Assembly: GCF_008365275.1 (NCBI RefSeq)
Contig: NZ_CP043504.1
Coordinates: forward strand, 1,984,001-2,048,000
From: Protaetiibacter larvae
GTDB lineage: Bacteria > Actinomycetota > Actinomycetes > Actinomycetales > Microbacteriaceae
Length of the DNA: 64,000 nucleotides
Reading direction: 5' to 3'
Shown here: in pieces, positions 48,192 through 57,263 of the stretch
How positions within the stretch are numbered: position 1 is the stretch's first letter
Layout: every line of letters begins with the position of its first letter
Notes under the pieces: model-generated
What the model saw: the letters and a program-made list of their open reading frames with translations, nothing else
Database searches by the model: none
Told to the model about the DNA's origin: nothing
Position numbers and translations under genes: made by a program

Positions 48192-48985
48192 GAACTCAAT
48201 TCTGCAAGGCGGCGCACGTAGGGGTGCAGTGGATGCGCGAGCACCTCGTCGACGCCGCCGTACCCGACGACGAGCCCGGCGTGCAGCACGGCGATCCGAT
48301 CCACGATGGTGCGCAGCTCCCGCAGGTCGTGACCCACGATGAGCGCGCTGAACCCCAGCTCGCGCTGCAGTTCCGCGACCACCTGGAGGATCGGCCCGCG
48401 GACGAGCACATCGACGCCCATCGTCGGGTCGTCTGCGACGAGCAGCTCGGGCTCGAGCACGAGCGCGCGGGCGAGGGCGATGCGCTGGCGCTGCCCCCGG
48501 CTCAGCTCGTGCGGGAACCGTTCGAGCACCGAGAGCGGCAGGCGCACGGCATCCACCAGCCGCGCCACGACCGCACCCGCCTCGAGCCGGTCGAAGTGCT
48601 TGTCCCGCTGGAAGATCGGCTCGGCGACGTTCTCACCCACCGTGAGGTGCGGCTGAAGGCTCGATCCGCCGTCCTGCGGCAGGTAGCCCACGCGGAGCGC
48701 GAGGGCGTCGCGCCGGCGGGAGGAGTTCCGGCGCAGCTCGGTGCCGAGCACGCGCAGCCGGCCACCCACGATCTCGGGCGTGCCGCGCTCGCCGGGGGCC
48801 GTCTGCGCGGCGATCACCCGCGCGAGCGTCGACTTGCCCGCCCCCGCCTCACCGATCAGCCCGAGCGTCTCGCCGTCGAGGATCTGCACAGACACCCCGT
48901 TGAGGGCGGGCGTCTCGTCGCGGCCGTAGGCGACCGTCAGGTCGTCGGCCAACACCGCGACATCCCGCAGCTCGGCGCCGGTCAC
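48188..48985 (-). CDS. ABC transporter ATPase, divergent third subunit
   Basis: A 265-residue ATP-binding protein with Walker A LIGEAGAGKSTLAR, Q-loop YLPQDGGSS, signature LSRGQRQRIALARAL (Arg in place of the second Gly) and switch VGHDLREL. Walker B is LLVADDPTMGVD: the catalytic Glu of the usual DEPT is Asp, which generally slows hydrolysis. It follows a fused two-domain ATPase that already has both nucleotide-binding sites for the transporter, so its role is unclear; it might pair with the same permease or be regulatory. The GTG start overlaps the preceding stop (GTGA). Confidence 0.85.
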   Translation of the reverse strand: MTGAELRDVAVLADDLTVAYGRDETPALNGVSVQILDGETLGLIGEAGAGKSTLARVIAAQTAPGERGTPEIVGGRLRVLGTELRRNSSRRRDALALRVGYLPQDGGSSLQPHLTVGENVAEPIFQRDKHFDRLEAGAVVARLVDAVRLPLSVLERFPHELSRGQRQRIALARALVLEPELLVADDPTMGVDVLVRGPILQVVAELQRELGFSALIVGHDLRELRTIVDRIAVLHAGLVVGYGGVDEVLAHPLHPYVRRLAELSS

Positions 48986-50640
48986 GACGGGGAGCCTCCG
49001 AGCGCCTGCAGCGCGAGCCGACGTTCGGCCTGCTCCTCGGGATCCGGGACCGGCAGCGAGGCGAGCAGGCGCTGCGTGTACGGGTCACGCGGCGCACCGA
49101 GCACCTGCGCGGTCGGCCCCTCCTCCGCGATCTCGCCGTGGTGCAGCACCACCACCCGATGGGCGACCCGGTCCACCACCGCGAGATCGTGGGTGATGAA
49201 CAGCGATGCGAAGCCGAAACGGGCCTGCAGCTCTTCGAACAGCTCGAGCACGCGTGCCTGCACCGAGACGTCGAGGGCGCTCGTCGGCTCGTCGGCGATG
49301 AGCAGCTTCGGATCGAGGGCGAGCGCCCGCGCGAGGCTCGCACGCTGCCGCTGACCACCGGACAGCTCGTGCGGGTAGCGATCGCCGTACGAGCCCGAGA
49401 GCTGCACGGCCTCCAGGAGCTCGTCCACGCGATCCCGGGCCGCGGTCGGCGACTCGGCGACGCCGTGCACGACCAGCGGCTCCGCCACGCACTCGGCGAT
49501 CGTCAGCAGCGGGTTGAAGCTCGTGGCCGGATCCTGGAACACGAAGCCGAGCTCGCGACGCTTCGTGCGGAAGCGGCGCTCCTTCACTCCGATCATCTCG
49601 GTGCCGAGGACGCGCAGCGAGCCGCCGGTCGCGGGGGTCAGCCCCGCGATCGCACGGCCGATCGTCGTCTTCCCGGACCCCGACTCCCCCACCAGGCCGA
49701 CGACCTCGCCGGGCTGGATCCGCAGATCCACGCCCTTCACCGCGAGGAAGGGCTTGCGGCCGAAACGGCCGGGGTATTCGATCTCGAGCCCGGTCGCCTC
49801 GACGACGGGCGGCTCGTCCGTCACGGCCGGGGCGGCGCGTTCGACGAGCTCCACGCGCGGGACCGCCGCGAGCAGCTTCTGCGTGTACGGGTGCCGCGGG
49901 GCCGCGAACAGCTCGCGCACCGGCGCGGTCTCGACGATCTCGCCCTGGTACATGACCGCCACGCGGTCCGCGAGGTCGGCCACGACACCCATGTTGTGCG
50001 TGATGAGCACGATCGCGGTGCCGAACTCGTCGCGGCACCGTCGCAGCAGCTCGAGGATCTCCGCCTGCACCGTCACGTCGAGCGCCGTCGTCGGCTCGTC
50101 CGCGATCAGCACGGAGGCGTCGAGGGCGAGCGCCATGGCGATGACGATGCGCTGCTTCTGCCCGCCCGAGAACTGGTGCGGGTAGTCGTCGACGCGCTGC
50201 TCCGGCTCCGGGATGCCCACTCGCCGCAGCATCTCGATCGCATGCGCGCGAGCCTGTTTCGTCGTGTACTTGCCGTGCGCCCGCAGACCCTCCGCCAGCT
50301 GCCAGCCGACCGTGTACACCGGGTTGAGGGCCGTCGACGGCTCCTGGAAGATCATCGCCGCCTCGGTGCCCCGCAGTTCGCGCAGGCGGTGGCGGTCGAG
50401 GCGCACGACGTCCTCGGATCCCACGAGCACCGCGCCCGAGAGCGTCGCCGTCTCCGGCAGCAGCCGCAGGATGCTGCGCGCCGTCACCGTCTTGCCGGAA
50501 CCGGATTCGCCCACGATCGCGAGCACCTCGCCGGGTGCCACCTCGAGGTCCACCCCGCGCACGGCCTGCACGGTGCCGCCGTCGGTGTCGAAGGAGATCC
50601 GCAACTGACGGATGTCGACGGCCGGCTGGTTCGCGCCCAT
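48982..50640 (-). CDS. Fused DppD-DppF-type oligopeptide ABC ATPase
   Basis: A 552-residue protein with two complete ATPase domains. Domain 1 has Walker A VGESGSGKTVTARS, signature FSGGQKQRIVIAMAL, Walker B LIADEPTTALD and switch LITHNMG. Domain 2 has Walker A VGESGSGKTTIGRA, signature LSGGQRQRASLARAL, Walker B LIADEPTSALD and switch LFITHDLA. Each ends with the HPYTQKLLAAVP or DPYTQRLLASLP motif of peptide transporters. It energises uptake through the two permeases encoded upstream. ATG 50640 shares one base with the permease stop (TGATG). Confidence 0.95.
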   Translation of the reverse strand: MGANQPAVDIRQLRISFDTDGGTVQAVRGVDLEVAPGEVLAIVGESGSGKTVTARSILRLLPETATLSGAVLVGSEDVVRLDRHRLRELRGTEAAMIFQEPSTALNPVYTVGWQLAEGLRAHGKYTTKQARAHAIEMLRRVGIPEPEQRVDDYPHQFSGGQKQRIVIAMALALDASVLIADEPTTALDVTVQAEILELLRRCRDEFGTAIVLITHNMGVVADLADRVAVMYQGEIVETAPVRELFAAPRHPYTQKLLAAVPRVELVERAAPAVTDEPPVVEATGLEIEYPGRFGRKPFLAVKGVDLRIQPGEVVGLVGESGSGKTTIGRAIAGLTPATGGSLRVLGTEMIGVKERRFRTKRRELGFVFQDPATSFNPLLTIAECVAEPLVVHGVAESPTAARDRVDELLEAVQLSGSYGDRYPHELSGGQRQRASLARALALDPKLLIADEPTSALDVSVQARVLELFEELQARFGFASLFITHDLAVVDRVAHRVVVLHHGEIAEEGPTAQVLGAPRDPYTQRLLASLPVPDPEEQAERRLALQALGGSPS

Positions 50641-51662
50641 CAGATCACCTCTCCGAGTTCCTCGCCTGGCGCCGGCTGCGCGGCCGCAGCCGCCTGCGCC
50701 GGCGTCTCGGCGGGCTTGCGCCGGGCCCGCAGGCGCGGGTCGGCGAGGTCGTTGAGGCTCTCCCCGATGAGCGTGATGCCGAGCACCACGAGCACGATCG
50801 CGACGCCCGGGAAGATCGAGGTCCACCAGATGCCGCTCGTGACGTCCGAGAGCGACTTGTTGAGGTCGTAGCCCCACTCCGCGGCCTTGCTGGGCTCGAT
50901 GCCGAAGCCCAGGAAGCCGAGACCCGCGAGGGTGAGGATCGCCTCCGAGCTGTTGAGCGTCAGGATGAGCGGAAGCGTGCGGGTCGAGTTGCGCAGCACG
51001 TGACGGAACATGATCCGCCCCGTGCGCGCGCCGACCACCTTCGCCGACTCGACGAAGGCCTCCGACTTGATGCGCACCACCTCGGCGCGCACGACCCGCA
51101 GGTACTGCGGGATGAACACGACCGTGATCGAGATCGCCGCCGCGAAGATGCCGCCCCACAGGCTCGACTGCCCGCCGGAGATGACGATGGCCGCGACGAT
51201 CGCGAGCAGCAGGCTCGGGAAGGCGTAGATCGCGTCGGCGATGACGATCGTGATGCGGTCGAACCAGCCGCCGATGTACCCGGAGAGCAGGCCCAGGAAC
51301 ACGCCGATGAACACCGACAGCACGATCGCCACGATGATCACCAGCAGCGCGGTCTGCGCACCCCAGATCACCCGCGAGAGCACGTCGTAGCCGCCGACCG
51401 TGGTGCCCAGCAGGTGCTCCGCGCTCGGCGGCTGCTGCGCACCGAACAGCCCGTTCGGGCCGCGCAGCTGGTTGTAGCCGTAGGGCGCGAGCAGCGGCGC
51501 GAGGATCGCCACCACGAGGAAGATCGCGGTGATCACGAGACCCGTGACGAGCATCCCGCGCTGCAGCCCGACGCTCTGCCGCAGCTGCTGCAGCACGGGC
51601 AGCCGGTGCCACCACACTCGCTTCGCGCGGGGTGTGGTCGGGGCCGAGGAGGTCGTGGCCAT
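50640..51662 (-). CDS. Oligopeptide ABC permease, DppC/OppC type
   Basis: A 340-residue membrane protein with a polar N-terminus, a first helix (GMLVTGLVITAIFLVVAILAP), the periplasm-like loop HLLGTTVGGYDVLSRVIWGA and a BPD-transport core ending with the ATPase-coupling EAA loop (AEVVRIKSEAFVESAKVVGA). A Pro/Ala-rich tail follows. Pairs with the upstream DppB-type permease. Both junctions overlap by a single base, TGATG. Confidence 0.94.
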   Translation of the reverse strand: MATTSSAPTTPRAKRVWWHRLPVLQQLRQSVGLQRGMLVTGLVITAIFLVVAILAPLLAPYGYNQLRGPNGLFGAQQPPSAEHLLGTTVGGYDVLSRVIWGAQTALLVIIVAIVLSVFIGVFLGLLSGYIGGWFDRITIVIADAIYAFPSLLLAIVAAIVISGGQSSLWGGIFAAAISITVVFIPQYLRVVRAEVVRIKSEAFVESAKVVGARTGRIMFRHVLRNSTRTLPLILTLNSSEAILTLAGLGFLGFGIEPSKAAEWGYDLNKSLSDVTSGIWWTSIFPGVAIVLVVLGITLIGESLNDLADPRLRARRKPAETPAQAAAAAQPAPGEELGEVI

Positions 51663-52750
51663 CAGTACCTCACCCGCGGGTCCAGGATCGCCGCGATGAT
51701 GTCGACGATGAAGTTGGTGAGCGCGACGATCACGGCGAGCAGGGCGACGATGCCCTGCACGGCGACGAAGTCGCGTTTGGAGAGGTAGAGGGCCAGCTGG
51801 AAACCGAGACCCTTCCACTCGAAGGTGGTCTCGGTGAGCACCGCGCCGCCGAGCAGCATGGCGATCTGCAGGCCGATGACGGTGATGATCGGCACGAGTG
51901 CGGGCTTGAGCGCGTGCTTGCGCACGAGCCGGAACTCGCGCACCCCGCGGGAGCGGGCGGCATCCACGTAGTCGCGCGAGAGCGTGCCGATGACGTTCGT
52001 GCGCACGAGCCGCAGGAACACTCCGGCGGTCAGCAGGCCGAGGGCGAGCGCGGGGAGCACGGCGTGGGCGAGCACATCCCCCACCGCCTCCGCGCTTCCC
52101 GTGCGGATCGCGTCGATGAGGTAGATGCCGCTCGGATCGCCGAGCGCCTCGATCTTGATCTCGGTGCGGGTGGAGGCGCGCCCCGCGACGGGCAGCACCT
52201 TGAGCCACACCGAGAAGACGAGCTTGAGCACGAGGCCGGCGAAGAACACCGGGGTGGCGTAGCTCAGGATGGCGAAGACGCGCAGTCCCGCATCCCCCCA
52301 GCGATCGCGGAAGTAGGCGGCGACCATGCCGAGCGGGATGCCCACGATGAAGGCGACGATGAGCGCGTAGAAGACCAGCTCGAGGGTCGCCGAGCCGTAC
52401 GTCCACAGGATGTCGGTGATCGGGCGGCCGTCGGTGATCGAGCTGCCGAAGTCTCCCGTGAACACGCGACCCAGGTACTCGAGGTACTGCACCATGATCG
52501 GCCGGTCGTATCCGGCCTCGTGGATGCGCTCGGCGAGCTGCTCGGGCGTGAGCCGGTCGCCGAGGGATGCGGTGATGGGGTCGCCCGTCAGGCGCATGAG
52601 GAAGAACACGAGGGTGACGAGGATGAAGATCGTCGGGAAGATCAGGAAGAAGCGCACCAGCAGGTAGCGCCAGATGCCCCCACCCGTCGGCCGCTTGCGC
52701 GCCGTCGCTCCGGCGCCGGGCGGCGCCGTGGGGGCCGTGACGGTCGTCAT
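51662..52750 (-). CDS. Oligopeptide ABC permease, DppB/OppB type
   Basis: A 362-residue membrane protein. After a Pro/Thr-rich cytoplasmic start comes YLLVRFFLIFPTIFILVTLV and the conserved LTGDPI, then VQYLEYLGRVFTGDFGSSIT, typical of DppB. The coupling loop GTLSRDYVDAARSRGVREF precedes LKPALVPIITVIGLQIAMLL, and the protein ends AILDPRVRY as the family does. It follows the binding-protein gene across a strong hairpin. Confidence 0.95.
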   Translation of the reverse strand: MTTVTAPTAPPGAGATARKRPTGGGIWRYLLVRFFLIFPTIFILVTLVFFLMRLTGDPITASLGDRLTPEQLAERIHEAGYDRPIMVQYLEYLGRVFTGDFGSSITDGRPITDILWTYGSATLELVFYALIVAFIVGIPLGMVAAYFRDRWGDAGLRVFAILSYATPVFFAGLVLKLVFSVWLKVLPVAGRASTRTEIKIEALGDPSGIYLIDAIRTGSAEAVGDVLAHAVLPALALGLLTAGVFLRLVRTNVIGTLSRDYVDAARSRGVREFRLVRKHALKPALVPIITVIGLQIAMLLGGAVLTETTFEWKGLGFQLALYLSKRDFVAVQGIVALLAVIVALTNFIVDIIAAILDPRVRY

Positions 52751-52778
52751 GTCCTGTGGATCTCCCTCGTGGCGACGA

Positions 52779-52811
52779 GAACGGGGCGGCCCTTGCGTGG
52801 CCGCCCCGTTC
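52779..52811 (-). terminator. Hairpin between binding-protein and permease genes
   Basis: A perfect 13-base stem GAACGGGGCGGCC/GGCCGCCCCGTTC with a seven-base loop lies 26 bases after the lipoprotein stop and 29 before the permease start. It probably limits read-through or protects the upstream mRNA, giving more binding protein than permease. Confidence 0.8.
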
Positions 52812-52836
52812 CCGGTGTGGACGTGTCCGGTCTCGC

Positions 52837-54465
52837 TCAGCCCTTGGTCAGGCTACCGAAACGGAACTTGAACGAGCCATCGAGCACGGTGCCCGAGACG
52901 TCCTTGCCGGCGATCGCCGTCTGCGCGCCCTGCAGCAGCGGCAGGGTCGACAGCTGGGCGGCCACCTTGGCCTGGATGTCCTCGATGAGCTGCTGACGCG
53001 CGGCCGGGTCGACCTCGGTCTGCTGCGCCACGATCTCCGAGTCCACCTCGGCGTCGCTGTAGTGGTTCGAGAGGAAGTTCTCGGTGGCGAAGAACGGCGT
53101 CAGGTAGTTGTCCGCGTCGGAGTAGTCCGGGAACCATCCGAGCTGGTACAGCGGGTAGACGTCGGCGACGCGGTCCTTCGAGTACTGCGTCCACTCGGTC
53201 GAGCCGAGGTTGACCGTGAACAGGCCGCTCGAGTCGAGCTGGTCCTTCACAAGCGCGTACTCGTCGGCCGAGGAGCCGCCGTAGTGGTCGGGGTTGTACT
53301 GCAGGTTGATCTCGACCGGGGTCGCGACACCGGCAGCCTCGAGGGTCGCCTTCGCCTTGTCGACGTCGGCACCGCCCGAACCGTCACCGTAGAGCTCCTT
53401 GAGCACCTCGGTGGCCCCGGTCAGACCCTGCGGCACGTAGGAGTACAGCGGGGTGTAGGTGTCCTTGTAGACCTGATCCGCGATCTCGCCGCGGTCGATG
53501 ACGTCGGCGATGGCCTGGCGCACGGCGAGAGCCTTGGCCGGGTCGGCGTCCGCGGTCTTCGCGCCGTAGGGCTGGGTGTCGAAGTTGAACACGATGTAGC
53601 GGATCTCGCCACCGGGGCCGTCGATGACCTGGACGGCGTCCGTCTTCGTGCGCAGGTCGGCGATGTCGGTCGCCGACAGGCTGCGGTACGCGACGTCGAT
53701 GTTGCCCTCCTGCACGTCGAGCTTGAGGTTCGACGAGTCGGCGTAGTACTTGAGGGTCACATCGGCGTTCTTCGGCGCTCCGAGAACGCCCTGGTACTCG
53801 GCGTTCGGCGTGAAGGTGACGAGCTCGTTGAACTTGTAGCTCGAGATCGTGTACGGACCGGCGAAGGCCTTGCCCTCGACGATGTCGTCGTCGCTCGTGA
53901 CGGAGTCGGCCGAGAAGACCTCCTCGTCCACGATCGGACCGGCGGGGCTCGAGAGCACCTGCGGGAAGGTCTGGTCGTTGCCGTTCTTGAGGTGGAACAC
54001 GACGGTCGTGTCGTCGGGGGTCTCGACGCTGTCGAGGTTGCCGAGCAGGGACGAGGGACCGTTCTCGTCGGCGATCTTCAGCTGACGGTCGAAGGTGAAC
54101 TTGACGTCCGAGGAGGTCAGGTCGTGCCCGTTGGCGAACGTGAGGCCCGGCTTCAGGGTGACCGTGTAGTCGCTGTCACCGGTGAACTCGGCGGAGGCCG
54201 CGATGTCGGGCTCGACATCCGAGGTGCCGGGCTTCGAGTTCAGCAGGAACGGGAAGACCTGGTTCATGACGGCGAACGAGCCGTTGTCGTACGACCCGGC
54301 CGGGTCGAGGAAGGTGACCTTGTCGGTGGTGCCGACGATGATCGAGCTTGCGCCGGAGCCGCCGTTGTCGCCGGTGTCCGATGCGCAGCCCGCGAGCACG
54401 AGCGCTGCGCTCGCGGGGAGCGCGATCGCCGCGAGAACGCGAGCCTTGTGAGAGACGGATGCCAT
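52837..54465 (-). CDS. Peptide-binding lipoprotein of ABC transporter (SBP family 5)
   Basis: A 542-residue exported lipoprotein. The signal peptide is MASVSHKARVLAAIALPASA with a lipobox ALVLAGC (acylated Cys27), followed by a Gly/Ser-rich spacer. The mature part shows the family-5 features: DKVTFLDPAGSYDNGSFAVM, VTLKPGLTFANGHDLTSSDV, FHLKNGNDQTFPQVLSSPAG, YIVFNFDTQPYG and DVYPLYQLGWFPDYSDADNY. It captures peptides outside the membrane and delivers them to the permeases. I prefer ATG 54465 over ATG 54480, whose upstream AGGA is too close. Confidence 0.94.
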   Translation of the reverse strand: MASVSHKARVLAAIALPASAALVLAGCASDTGDNGGSGASSIIVGTTDKVTFLDPAGSYDNGSFAVMNQVFPFLLNSKPGTSDVEPDIAASAEFTGDSDYTVTLKPGLTFANGHDLTSSDVKFTFDRQLKIADENGPSSLLGNLDSVETPDDTTVVFHLKNGNDQTFPQVLSSPAGPIVDEEVFSADSVTSDDDIVEGKAFAGPYTISSYKFNELVTFTPNAEYQGVLGAPKNADVTLKYYADSSNLKLDVQEGNIDVAYRSLSATDIADLRTKTDAVQVIDGPGGEIRYIVFNFDTQPYGAKTADADPAKALAVRQAIADVIDRGEIADQVYKDTYTPLYSYVPQGLTGATEVLKELYGDGSGGADVDKAKATLEAAGVATPVEINLQYNPDHYGGSSADEYALVKDQLDSSGLFTVNLGSTEWTQYSKDRVADVYPLYQLGWFPDYSDADNYLTPFFATENFLSNHYSDAEVDSEIVAQQTEVDPAARQQLIEDIQAKVAAQLSTLPLLQGAQTAIAGKDVSGTVLDGSFKFRFGSLTKG

Positions 54466-54500
54466 GTCCGTGGACCTCATTCCTTGGGTGTGAAGGGAGA

Positions 54501-54518
54501 GGGCGGCCGCAGCCGCCC
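54501..54518 (-). promoter_or_regulatory. Leader hairpin of peptide-transport operon
   Basis: A perfect stem GGGCGGC/GCCGCCC with a four-base loop lies about 36 bases before the lipoprotein start, in the probable 5' leader. It could be an attenuator or protect the mRNA end. Confidence 0.4.
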
Positions 54519-54603
54519 GATCATCAGGTCTATCACGGCATTTCGGGCGCAACTTCCACGAGCGGGGTCGCCCGGGGTTTGTTTACGACATCGAAATCAT
54601 CCA

Positions 54604-54618
54604 CGCACGATCCGTGCG
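54604..54618. promoter_or_regulatory. Small inverted repeat CGCACG-ATC-CGTGCG
   Basis: A perfect 6-3-6 inverted repeat in the 196-base space between dnaG and the transport operon, 44 bases past the dnaG stop. It may be an operator for the operon or a weak dnaG terminator. The rest of this space shows no gene. Confidence 0.35.
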
Positions 54619-54661
54619 CACTGACGAGTTCCATGCAAGATCATTGACTCGCACGCGACGA

Positions 54662-56548
54662 TCATTCGCCGCGCAGCTCCCGCCGCTCGCTCTCGAGCGC
54701 CGCCGATTCACGGCTCAACGCCGCCTCGCGCTCGGTGTCGCCCTCGGCACGCGCCCGCTGCATCGCGCCGAGCACCTCGCTCTTGCGGCGCAGCAGATCG
54801 CGGTCCACGAGCGAGCTCACCACGCCGACGCAGTAGGTGGCCAGCTGCTCGCGCCGCTCCGGGATCGGCGCCACGCCGAGCTGGGTGACGAGCATCCCGA
54901 AGCCGCGCGGCACCTCGCCGGCGACCCGCTGCAGCCACTCGGGGTCGGAGAGGTGATCGAGACTGCTGCGCACGGCGTCGCGCACCACGGCGAGGGTCGG
55001 GTTGGCGAACCGCGCCTCGGCCGCCTTCGCGACGAGCGCGGAGCCGACCGCCTCCGGGTACTGCAGGATCGCCATGAGCGCGTCGCGCTCCATCCGCGTC
55101 ACGGGGTCGGTGGGAAGCTCGGTGAGGCTCGCCTGACGCTCCTCGGCCGGCGCGCTCCCGGCGTCGGCGGGGCGCGACTCGCCCTCGGTGCGGGCCTCGG
55201 GGCGACGCGTCGCATTGGCGGCCGCCGTGACCGCGCGGCCGACCTCGGTGGGATCCATGCCCAGCCAGCCCGCGAGATTGCGCACGTAGCCCACGCCGAG
55301 CGCGCGGTCGCGGATGCCGGCGACCACGGGCGCCGCAGCGCGCAGGGCCGCAACGCGCCCCTCGACCGTCTCGAGATCGTGGCCGGCCAGGCGGCGGCGG
55401 ATCATGAACTCGAACATGGGCTTGCGGGTGCGGATGAGCTGCCGCACCGCCTCGTCGCCGCGATGGATGCGCAGATCGCACGGGTCGAGATTGTCGGGCG
55501 CGACCGCCACGAAGGTCTGCGCGGCGAAGCGCTGCTCCTCGGCGAAGGCGCGGCTCGCGGCCCGCTGGCCCGCCTCATCCGGGTCGAAGGTGAAGACCAC
55601 CTCGCCGGTTCCGGAGGAGTCGGCGTTGTCGACGTCGCCCAACACGCGGCGCACGACCTTGATGTGGTCGACTCCGAACGCGGTGCCGCAGGTGGCGACG
55701 GCCGTCGTGATGCCCGCGAGGTGGCAGGCCATGACATCCGTGTAGCCCTCGACGATCACGACCTGCTTGTTCTTGGCGACGTCGCGGCGGGCGAGGTCGA
55801 GCCCGTAGAGCACCTGGCTCTTGTGGAACACGAGCGTCTCGGGGGTGTTGAGGTACTTCGGCCCCTGGTCGTCGTCGAAGAGCTTGCGCGCCCCGAAGCC
55901 GACCGTCTGCCCGGTGACGTCGCGGATCGGCCAGATGACGCGCCCGCGGAAGCGGTCGTAGGAGTTGCCGCGCTCGCCCGTGGAGAGCAGTCCGGACGCC
56001 ACGAGCTCGTCCTGGGTGAAGCCCTGCGCGAGCAGCGCGTTCTTGAGCGCGTCGAACGACTTGGGGGCGTAGCCGACGCCGAAGCGTTCGGCCGCCGCCT
56101 GATCGAAGCCGCGCCCGCCGAGGAAGTCGCGGCCCGGCTGTGCGTCGGGCTCGGCGAGGCGCGCGCGGAAGAACTTCTCGGCGGCGGCGTTCGCGGCGAG
56201 CAGCCGCGCGCGGTTGCCGTGGTCGGCCGCGGGTCCCGAGCCGTCTTCGTAGTGCAGCTCGAAGCCGATGCGGGCGGCCATCCGCTCGACCGCCTCCTGG
56301 AAGCTCACGTGATCCATGCGCTGCAGGAAGGTGAAGACGTCGCCGCCCTCGCCGCAGCCGAAGCAGTGGTAGAAGCCCACCTGCGGGCGCACGTGGAAGC
56401 TCGGGCTGCGCTCCTCGTGGAAGGGGCAGAGCCCCTTGAGCGATCCGACGCCCGCCGACTTGAGGGTCACGTAGTCGCCGATCACGTCGGCGATGTTGAT
56501 CCTCGACCGGACCTCGTCGATGTCGCTTCTGCGAATGAGGCCGGGCAT
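54662..56548 (-). CDS. dnaG: DNA primase
   Basis: A 628-residue enzyme that makes RNA primers at the replication fork. The N-terminal zinc finger has ligands Cys41, His44, Cys62 and Cys65 (CPFH...CFGC). The catalytic core begins RFRGRVIWPIRDVTGQTVGF, and the TOPRIM motifs are VIVEGYTDVMACHLAG and FTFDPDEAGQRAASR. The C-terminal helicase-binding part (from about 430) is variable, with LERDALMAI-like helices. Length is normal for actinomycetes. ATG 56548 follows a leaderless -10 box that overlaps the stop of the upstream regulator. Confidence 0.97.
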   Translation of the reverse strand: MPGLIRRSDIDEVRSRINIADVIGDYVTLKSAGVGSLKGLCPFHEERSPSFHVRPQVGFYHCFGCGEGGDVFTFLQRMDHVSFQEAVERMAARIGFELHYEDGSGPAADHGNRARLLAANAAAEKFFRARLAEPDAQPGRDFLGGRGFDQAAAERFGVGYAPKSFDALKNALLAQGFTQDELVASGLLSTGERGNSYDRFRGRVIWPIRDVTGQTVGFGARKLFDDDQGPKYLNTPETLVFHKSQVLYGLDLARRDVAKNKQVVIVEGYTDVMACHLAGITTAVATCGTAFGVDHIKVVRRVLGDVDNADSSGTGEVVFTFDPDEAGQRAASRAFAEEQRFAAQTFVAVAPDNLDPCDLRIHRGDEAVRQLIRTRKPMFEFMIRRRLAGHDLETVEGRVAALRAAAPVVAGIRDRALGVGYVRNLAGWLGMDPTEVGRAVTAAANATRRPEARTEGESRPADAGSAPAEERQASLTELPTDPVTRMERDALMAILQYPEAVGSALVAKAAEARFANPTLAVVRDAVRSSLDHLSDPEWLQRVAGEVPRGFGMLVTQLGVAPIPERREQLATYCVGVVSSLVDRDLLRRKSEVLGAMQRARAEGDTEREAALSRESAALESERRELRGE

Positions 56549-56554
56549 GCAGCG

Positions 56555-56560
56555 ATTCTA
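56555..56560 (-). promoter_or_regulatory. Leaderless -10 box for dnaG
   Basis: On the minus strand TAGAAT is followed by six bases and ATG 56548. Its first bases form the TAG stop of the upstream TetR gene. Confidence 0.5.
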
Positions 56561-57244
56561 GGATCGGCGTGCGTCGCCCGCTGCGACGCCCCTCACCAGA
56601 CTCTCGACGATCGACCGCAGCTGAGCGTCCGAACCGTAGTCGGCGAGCTCGTCGGCCACCGCGACGGTCGCCGGGAAGTGCTCGGCAGGAGCCGCGCGGA
56701 TGCGGTCGGCGACCTCGGTGCGACGCTGCGAGCCGGGGCGGGCGGCCGGCGCGAGGAACCCGGCGGCGCCGTAGACGAAGGCGAGCAGCCCGGTGAACAG
56801 CTCGACCGCCTGCCGCGCATCCAGCCCGCCCCGCAGTGCCGCCGCGAGGTACAGCTCTCCCGCGGCGGTCGCCCCCCGGCCCGGGTCGGGTCGGGCGAAG
56901 AGCGCGGTGACGGCCCAGGGGTGCGCACGCAGATGCGCGAGCAGGCGCAGCGCCGCCTCGACGACGACCTCGTCCCACGGGCGGCTCGGGTCGTCCCTCG
57001 CGACGAGCTCGCCGAGCAGCCCGTCGAGCACCAGGTCGAGCAGCTCGTCCTTCGACGCCACGTGCGTGTAGAGCGCCATCGGGCCGGCCCCGAGTCGCTC
57101 GGCGACGGCACGGATCGTGAAGCCCTCGAGACCTTTCTCGATGAGCACCTCGCGGGCAGCGGAGGTGATCTCGGCCACGCTCAGGCTGTTGCGGGGGCGG
57201 CGCGGACGAGGTGACCGCGAGTCGTCGTTGCTATACCGTACCAT
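56558..57244 (-). CDS. TetR-family transcriptional regulator
   Basis: A 228-residue repressor-type protein. After a basic start (MVRYSNDDSRSPRPRRPRNS), the helix-turn-helix reads ISAAREVLIEKGLEGFTIRA-like: LSVAEITSAAREVLIEKGLE, then IRAVAERLGAGPMALYTHVA with the recognition helix, and SKDELLDLVLDGL. The C-terminal ligand-binding part is all-helical and Ala/Leu-rich, similar to TetR/TetR_C proteins. It is divergent from two membrane-protein genes and its start codon lies in a palindrome, so it probably represses itself and them. The ligand is unknown. The transcript appears leaderless. Confidence 0.9.
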   Translation of the reverse strand: MVRYSNDDSRSPRPRRPRNSLSVAEITSAAREVLIEKGLEGFTIRAVAERLGAGPMALYTHVASKDELLDLVLDGLLGELVARDDPSRPWDEVVVEAALRLLAHLRAHPWAVTALFARPDPGRGATAAGELYLAAALRGGLDARQAVELFTGLLAFVYGAAGFLAPAARPGSQRRTEVADRIRAAPAEHFPATVAVADELADYGSDAQLRSIVESLVRGVAAGDARRS

Positions 57245-57257
57245 GTACGTTATGGTA
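57228..57257. promoter_or_regulatory. Overlapping divergent promoters with palindromic operator
   Basis: On the plus strand TTGCTA (57228-57233) and TATGGT (57251-57256) are 17 bases apart, and ATG 57264 lies seven bases further. On the minus strand TACCAT (57257-57252) lies seven bases before the tetR ATG 57244. The two -10 boxes therefore share the same bases. The palindrome CGTAC-CAT-GTACG (57237-57249) sits between, over the tetR start codon, as a likely TetR operator. Confidence 0.6.
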
Positions 57258-57263
57258 GCACGC

